A DNA stretch of 64,000 nt, taken from NCBI GenBank assembly GCA_963693365.1, contig CAVNZM010000002.1, forward strand, positions 4,650,001 through 4,714,000. Direction: 5' to 3'. Source of the DNA: Amoebidium appalachense (taxonomy: Eukaryota; Ichthyosporea). Shown piece after piece: positions 58,042 to 64,000 of this stretch. The translations under genes and the position numbers were made by a program. The notes below the pieces were generated by a model. That model did no database searches and had not been told where the DNA came from. It was given only the letters and a program-made list of their open reading frames with translations. How positions within the stretch are numbered: position 1 is the stretch's first letter; every line of letters begins with the position of its first letter.

Positions 58042-59089
58042 ATGTCTGTCATCCTCGAGACCTCAGTAGGGGACCTCACCATAGACCTCTACACGGACCA
58101 ATGTCCCAGAGGTAGGCGTACCAGCCAAGCCTCTCCCAGCCTCCCACTCCCCTTCCCCCCACCCCCCTTCCCCCTTCCTCCCCCCCCTCCACCTCTCCCC
58201 CTCCCCCCCCCCCACCTCCCCATTCACTCCCCCCCTCCACCCCTCTCCCATCTGCACCCCCCCCCCCCCCCCCCCCCCTCCCCCTTCTCCCTCTGCCCCC
58301 CCCCCCCGCCCCCCCTTCCCCCCTTCCTCCCCCAGCCTCTCTCCCCCCCCCCCCCTGGTCTCCCCTGCCCCGTTCATCCCCTTCCCCTTCCATCTCCCCC
58401 CTTCTGCTCGTCGTCCCCCCCTCCCACCCCCCACCCCCCCCACACACACACGCATACCAACCAAACCACCACCACCAGCACCAGCACCACTTTGCGTCTT
58501 GTAACAGTTCAACTGTTCTTCTATTGTTCTGCTGACAACGATCTTTGACGTGCTTGCCTGCTGTTTTCGTGGTTATGAGTTCAGGTCTCTCTTTCCCTCC
58601 GTCCGTCTTCCCCCCCCCCCCCCCCCTCCCCCCCCCCCCCCTCTCTCTCTCCTCGGACGTTATTTATCTTTTTTCGCTCCCCCTTCCTGCTCACATGCCC
58701 TTTACAACTTGCAATCCATTCGGCAGTTTTACTTGCAAATACTCGCCGCTTCTGTTGGCTAGGCAGTGTAGCCCCTCTCCCCTTCATATGTGCACAGAGA
58801 CACCACGTAACTGTGACACACACTGCTTTGAGGCCACAGCTTGTAGTGCACACAAACGGGGTTGGAATACACTTGTGAGAGCATGGCTTCAATGGTAGAA
58901 GAATGCACTACACCACAGACTTGTTCATGGGCACCCCGACGCACACCACAAGCATATATGTGGCTGTACTTTCAGCTTATGTGGCCTCACTGCTTAGGCT
59001 TTTATAGCAGGTCCGTGTGCTCATATGTACCCTCCCCCCCCCCCCCCCCCACCCCCCCCCCCCCCCCCCCCCACCCCCTCTCTTCACAC

Positions 59090-59128
<39 letters not shown>

Positions 59129-59166
59129 CTCTCTCTCTCTCCCCCCCCCCCCCCCCCCTCTCTCCC

Positions 59167-59204
<38 letters not shown>

Positions 59205-61273
59205 TTCTCCCCCCCCCCCCCCCCCCCCTCTCCCTCTCTCTCCCTCACACACACACACACACACTCTCTCTCTTTCTCGTCCTCCCTCCCACCCCATCTC
59301 CACCCTCCCCCCGTCCCCCCCCCACCCCTTCCATGAAGTTTTTTTCCCCCATGAGAGCCTATCCTCTGTGTCTATGGTAGTTTGTAGCACATTTTTATTC
59401 TCCCCCCCCCCCCCCCCCCCTCCCGCGCCCCCCACCTCCCCCACGCGTTTGTCGCTGCACTGCATTAGTTTGCACACACATCTTCACCGTTTTGCTCACC
59501 TTGCTTGCATAAGCAACCCTGCTCGTCTTTGATCAAGACGGGTTGACCCACCCAAGTTCAGTTGATGCTGCTGTCTGAGTTGGAGCGTCGTATATACGCG
59601 GGCTAAGGGGTCGAAACTCAGACGCAATTGATGACTTGGGCCCTCCCTGAGGATGGGCTCTGCTTATGACGCATACTGTGCGCATGGCTGATGCTGCATA
59701 GTTGAATGTTTGCCTTTGCATGTGTCCCGCACCATGCTTCTCATCGTGTATGCGTACTTCGTACTGTGTTCCGCATTCAAACCCCCCCCCCCCCCCCCCC
59801 CCCCCCACACACACACACTATTCCTTCCCTGGGTTTTCCGTTTTTACCGTGACAAACCTATCCCCCGAGAGAGAGAGACTTGGGCAATCTTTTTGGGAGA
59901 GCAACAACTTTTTTTAATGATTACCCTTATCCTTTCCTTGTTGATAGCACAAGGATTATCTTTGCCTGAGGGCAAGTGTAGGAGCCATCTACGAGGGGTA
60001 TTGTTTGTGTGCTTGAGACTGTTTGTGTGCTGATGCAACCCCCCTCCTCCCCCCCCCTCCATTATGTCCACCAAAACCAACGTTTCTCTCCCACGGCTGG
60101 TCTGTGCATGTATGTCATACTTTATCGTGGTATGTTCTGGTGCCAGCCACACGATGCGCGTTTTTTGGCATCACGTTCTTGTTGTGCACCCTGGACACTC
60201 CACTGTCAACCCCCTCCCCCCCCCCCCCCCCCCCCCCCCCCCCGCCCCCCCGGTTTTCCCACAGCTCGCCTCTGTAGAACTTCGATGATCGAACCGGAAT
60301 TTTATACTCCTCTTCCCCCCCCCCCCCCCCCCCCCCCCCCGCGCCCCCTGTTTCCTGGTTGGTGTATCAATTTGTTGTTTTATTTTTTGTCGCTTGATGT
60401 CACCGCCTCCATAATCCCCCCCCCTCTTACGCATCCCCCCCAGCCAGCAAGAACTTTCTCAAGCTGTGCAAGATCAAGTACTACAACTTCAGCCTCTTCC
60501 ACAATGTCCAGAGAGACTTTGTGGCCCAGACCGGTGACCCCACAGGCACCGGCAAGAGGGGTCGCTCCATATATGGGTATGTACCTGCTGTATGTGGGTG
60601 TATATGTGCTATATATGGGGCATATCTTAATTTGTATGGGTACGCTATCAATATACTGGTATGTACATGGGTGTATGTGTGTATATGTGCTATGTATAGG
60701 TTGTGTGCTCGTTATGTATGAGCATGGACATGGCATGTATGGGTGTATAGCTACGTGTGGGGAATGTACTTGCTATGTATGGGATGTACATGGTGTGTGG
60801 TTGTATGTTTGCCATATATGGGTACGTACATGGTAAATGGTTGTATGCTTAACATGTATAGGCAGGCCTTGCTTTCTATGTGTGGTTGTGTATATGCTAT
60901 GTATTGGTGTTTACTATGCCTGGGTCAATTCTTGTTATGTATCGGTAATTGCTTTCTATGTATGGGTGTATGCTGATTATGTATGGGCGTGTGCATGCTA
61001 TGATAAAAGCGGTTTTATGGTATACTATCTACTGCTTGGATGCATGTGCTTGCCGTGTTGTGTCGTGCATGCGACAGTCGTTGACGGGTTGGTTTGAGCA
61101 GACGTGTGGGTGTGGTTGTGGGTTTGGGGGTGGGGGTGGGTGCGTGGGTGTTGGGGGGGGGGGGGGGGGGGGGGGGTTGTGTGTGTGTGTGCATGTGTGT
61201 GTATGTTGGGAAAACTGCACGGCATGGATTGCCAATGAAATGCATATGAGACACACACTCTCTCTCGCGCACG

Positions 61274-61310
<37 letters not shown>

Positions 61311-61355
61311 CTCCCCCCCCCCCCCCCCCCCCCTCTCTCCCTCTTCCCCCCTCCC

Positions 61356-61400
<45 letters not shown>

Positions 61401-62163
61401 CTCTCTCTGTCTCTGTCTCTCTCTCTCTCTTCTCTGTCTATCTATCTCCCCCCCCTTCCCCCCTTCTCCCTTCCCCACCTTTCTCCCGAAACAATCTGAT
61501 TTATTCGTGGCTGCACGGACCAAACCCTTTTTAGCTTCTTGCCTGACAGTTCCTTGGGTTTCTCCGTGTGCCTATTTTTTTATTATCATCGATGGTGCTA
61601 TGCTGTCAAACTTCCCATTTTCAGATGCATACATATCCACCTTGTCTTGTGATCTCTCCTCCTCCATAATCCCGACCCATTGATACATTAAACCCCTCCG
61701 CCACTCCGCCCACCCTGGGGTTAATCAAACACGGACGTTGTACATGACTTGGCTTCATCATGATGGATGGGCATTGTGCATGATGCATAAACTTGGTGTG
61801 TGGTTAGCACTCTGCGTGGTGTTCAACATCATAGATGTGTACTTCATACTCTGACGCATCATACCTTCTTCTTCCCCCCTCCCTCTGCTGTTCCACTAGA
61901 AGCAACCATACAGCAAATGACCACCCTCTTGAAGCCCATTTTACTGATGTCACATATGATTGGTGCAGAATCATCGATGGGCCGGCCCACGATTTCTTCC
62001 CCGACGAGATCCACCCCAAGATGAAACACACACGCAGAGGCCTCGTGTCGATGGCAAATGCCGGCAAGGACAGAAACGGCTCACAGGTGTTTGCCTGAAA
62101 CCCCCCCCCCCCCCCCCCCCCCCCCACACACACACACAGACACACACATACGAACACACACAG

Positions 62164-62230
<67 letters not shown>

Positions 62231-62308
62231 CATGCACACACACAACACACACAAGCAGACACACACACACACACACACTCACTCACTCATTCACTCATTC
62301 ACTCATTC

Positions 62309-62400
<92 letters not shown>

Positions 62401-63543
62401 TTGATTCTTGTTTCCTTTTTTGAGTCATTTTTCCAATCTTTGTCTTCATCCCCCCGCTCCCCCACCCTTCCCGTTCTTCTTTCCCCTCCCTTTGCCCAAG
62501 ATGCATACTCCTTTGTGTACTTTAAACTCTCCATTGTGTTGCCCGTTGGGAATGTGGCTCTGTACTCCGTAAGGCATTCTAACCCCCGTCCCTCCCCCCC
62601 CCCCCCCCCCCCCCCTCCCCCCCACCCCCCCCCCTCTCCCCTGCCCCCCTCCCCCCAACCCCGTCCCTCCTCTCCCCCCCCACCCCCCCCCCCCTCCCCG
62701 GTTGCTCTGTGTCCCCACCAGTTCTTCATCACACTTGCACCATACCTTTCGTCGTTGGACGGCAAGCACACCATATTTGGTGAGGTTGTAGATGACGAAG
62801 AGAACATGGCCGTGCTGGACAAGATCAACGAGGCCTTCTGTGACGCCACAGGCAGGCCCTACCAGGACATTCGGTGGGTGGCTGTTTTGGCCCTGCGGCA
62901 GCAAGAGTGTAGTTATAGGTGTTTGAGAACCGGAAAGTTCGGTTTAATCTGTTAGGTGTCTTTGCCTGTTGTATTAGTGAATCTCCCCAGTCCGCATCCC
63001 CACATTCAACCCCCACCCACCCACCCAACCCCCCCCACACACACTTCACCCCCTTCCTGCACATGCGCCCCCCTTCCCGCCCCTTACCCCCCCCGGAGGA
63101 TGGGCTCTGCTTGTGGTGCATTTTCATTGTGCTTTGCCATGTGTGTCCGTCGAAAATCTGTACTTAATCCTGCCCACACCACCCTCTTTTTCTTTCCCCT
63201 TCCACAATGCTGCTTGCAGCAAACCCTAACCACTCATAATGACTCGTGTCTGCACTGCCACCCTGTCCATGTCTTCCACCCCCTCAAACCCCCCCTCCCC
63301 CCCGGCACGTCCATGCCTCCACCCACCCTCCCTCCGTCCCTCCCTCCCTTCTACCCGATGGTATTCCATGGTACCGTTCCCTCGTTCCCTTGATCAGAAG
63401 TTTTATCCCGTAGATTCTAAAGGGCGCTTTACTCTTCCATCTTCAGCATCCGGCACACCATCATCCTTGACGACCCCTTTGATGACCCCAAGAGCCTACC
63501 CGTCCCCTCACGGTCCCCATCACCCACCCCAGAACAGCTCGAG
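58042..63543 (+). CDS. PPIL4: PPIL4-like cyclophilin (peptidyl-prolyl isomerase), first 5 exons, 213 codons, continues beyond the right edge
   Basis: Exons: 58042-58111, 60444-60576, 61900-62086, 62722-62873, 63447-63543; frame is kept throughout and the last intron is open. The protein begins [23 protein letters not shown], then [85 protein letters not shown] and a Ser/Pro-rich linker ending EQLE. In PPIL4 this cyclophilin domain is followed by an RNA-recognition motif, which would lie outside the window. The likely role is in nuclear RNA processing. Compared with my memory of human PPIL4, the segment between SIYG and KHTRRG is roughly 20 residues longer. The intron-1 copy of the SINE-like repeat at 59450 closely matches one in ALG5. 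Confidence -1.
58125..58445. repeat. Extreme polypyrimidine tract in PPIL4 intron 1
   Basis: About 320 nt composed almost only of C and T on the sense strand, starting close after the exon 1 donor. Further C and CT tracts lie at 58611-58652 and 59033-59280. Confidence -1.
59450..59788 (+). repeat. SINE-like dispersed repeat, long copy in PPIL4 intron 1
   Basis: Nearly identical to 32018-32353; I count about four differences. It has the same near-palindrome, B-box-like segment and CGCATTCAAA-C(n) end. Confidence -1.
60577..61010 (+). repeat. Degenerate minisatellite in PPIL4 intron 2
   Basis: Many imperfect units around TATGTATGGGTGTA and TGTGCTATGTAT, starting at the exon 2 donor itself (GGGTATGTAC). 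Confidence -1.
62162..62396. repeat. (CA)n tracts in PPIL4 intron 3
   Basis: Two long (CA)n runs (about 62162-62228 and 62310-62396) with a CATTCACT-type short repeat between them. Confidence -1.
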
Positions 63544-64000
63544 GTGTGCCCCCCCCTCCCCTCCCCAATTCCCCTCCCCCCCCCCGCCCTCCTCCTCCTC
63601 TCCCCTCCTTCCCACCCTCCGTTTAACCACCACCAATCACTCCTTGTCCTATCCTCCTCTCCATCATGTGTCGAGTGCCTATCAAGAGGACTTGCACGAC
63701 TGTTGCGCACTCTAATATCAGTAAGCCACATTGTGTGTATTGAAGTGACGTGCTGTTATGACCGACTCGGTATAGTTTTTGGCTGTGGGTGGTGGGTCAA
63801 GGGACATGGATGCCTAGAGTTGTTATGCAGAGTGCATACTTCCCGTGTTGATCCCCCCCCCCCCCCCCCCCCCCCCCACCCATAATAATAATAAATAAAA
63901 AAACCATCCACCCACCCACCCACCCGTACCCCTACTCCTCCCCTCCCCCCCTCCTCCTCCCCACCCCTGTTGTTGCCTTCCTTCAACTCAGTCCTTTTTT
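63544..64000. other. PPIL4 intron 5 (partial)
   Basis: C-rich just after the exon 5 donor, then complex sequence and another C run (63850-63877). No next exon was recognised before the window ends. Confidence -1.

Overview
The window is nuclear DNA of an intron-rich eukaryote. At least six spliced protein-coding genes can be read exon by exon, and between and inside them lie hundreds of simple-sequence tracts (long G/C homopolymers, (GT)n/(CA)n) and mobile elements. I cannot fix the lineage from sequence alone. Conserved nuclear and ER genes, phase-1 modular extracellular exons and a high microsatellite load suggest a protist or alga (or early-branching relative) with a repeat-laden genome. 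There are no rRNA genes, no convincing tRNA genes, and nothing bacterial.

Layout. On the minus strand at 206-10129 lies the 5' part (15 exons) of a large secreted cysteine-rich protein that runs off the left edge. After a repeat-rich gap comes a complete 13-exon ASH2 gene (COMPASS/MLL H3K4 methyltransferase core subunit), minus, 13962-25225. It is divergent from a complete 7-exon ALG5 gene (dolichyl-phosphate beta-glucosyltransferase), plus, 26478-34094. Then come a BIRC6/UBE2O-type E2 ubiquitin-conjugating enzyme, plus, 37107-42906; an intronless mobile element, 45571-49443, encoding a FEN1/EXO1-type nuclease, a SWIM zinc-finger ORF and an antisense THAP-like ORF; a 5-exon prolyl 4-hydroxylase, plus, 49994-54368; a 5'-truncated, frameshifted LINE reverse transcriptase, plus, 55005-57433; and the first five exons of a PPIL4-like cyclophilin, plus, 58042-63543, running off the right edge. 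For every complete gene the exons I chose keep frame throughout and sum to a whole number of codons, which strongly supports the models.

The host genes do not form a pathway: they cover chromatin, ER N-glycosylation, ubiquitination, collagen-type prolyl hydroxylation and RNA-linked peptidyl-prolyl isomerisation. What unites them is intron architecture. In the sense orientation about half of the introns have a poly(C) tract within roughly 25 nt of the 5' splice site, and about a third have (CA)n running directly into the acceptor AG. A dispersed SINE-like repeat ending in a C tract occurs in at least 17 places, and every copy I recognised is co-oriented with the local gene direction.

The most unusual locus is the 3.9-kb element at 45.57-49.44 kb. 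It has inverted termini flanked by TTAA on both sides, a nuclease of the FEN1/XPG family with all seven acidic metal-binding positions intact, an overlapping -1-frame SWIM ORF, and an oppositely oriented THAP-like ORF next to the right terminus. This looks like a TTAA-targeting DNA transposon carrying a structure-specific nuclease.
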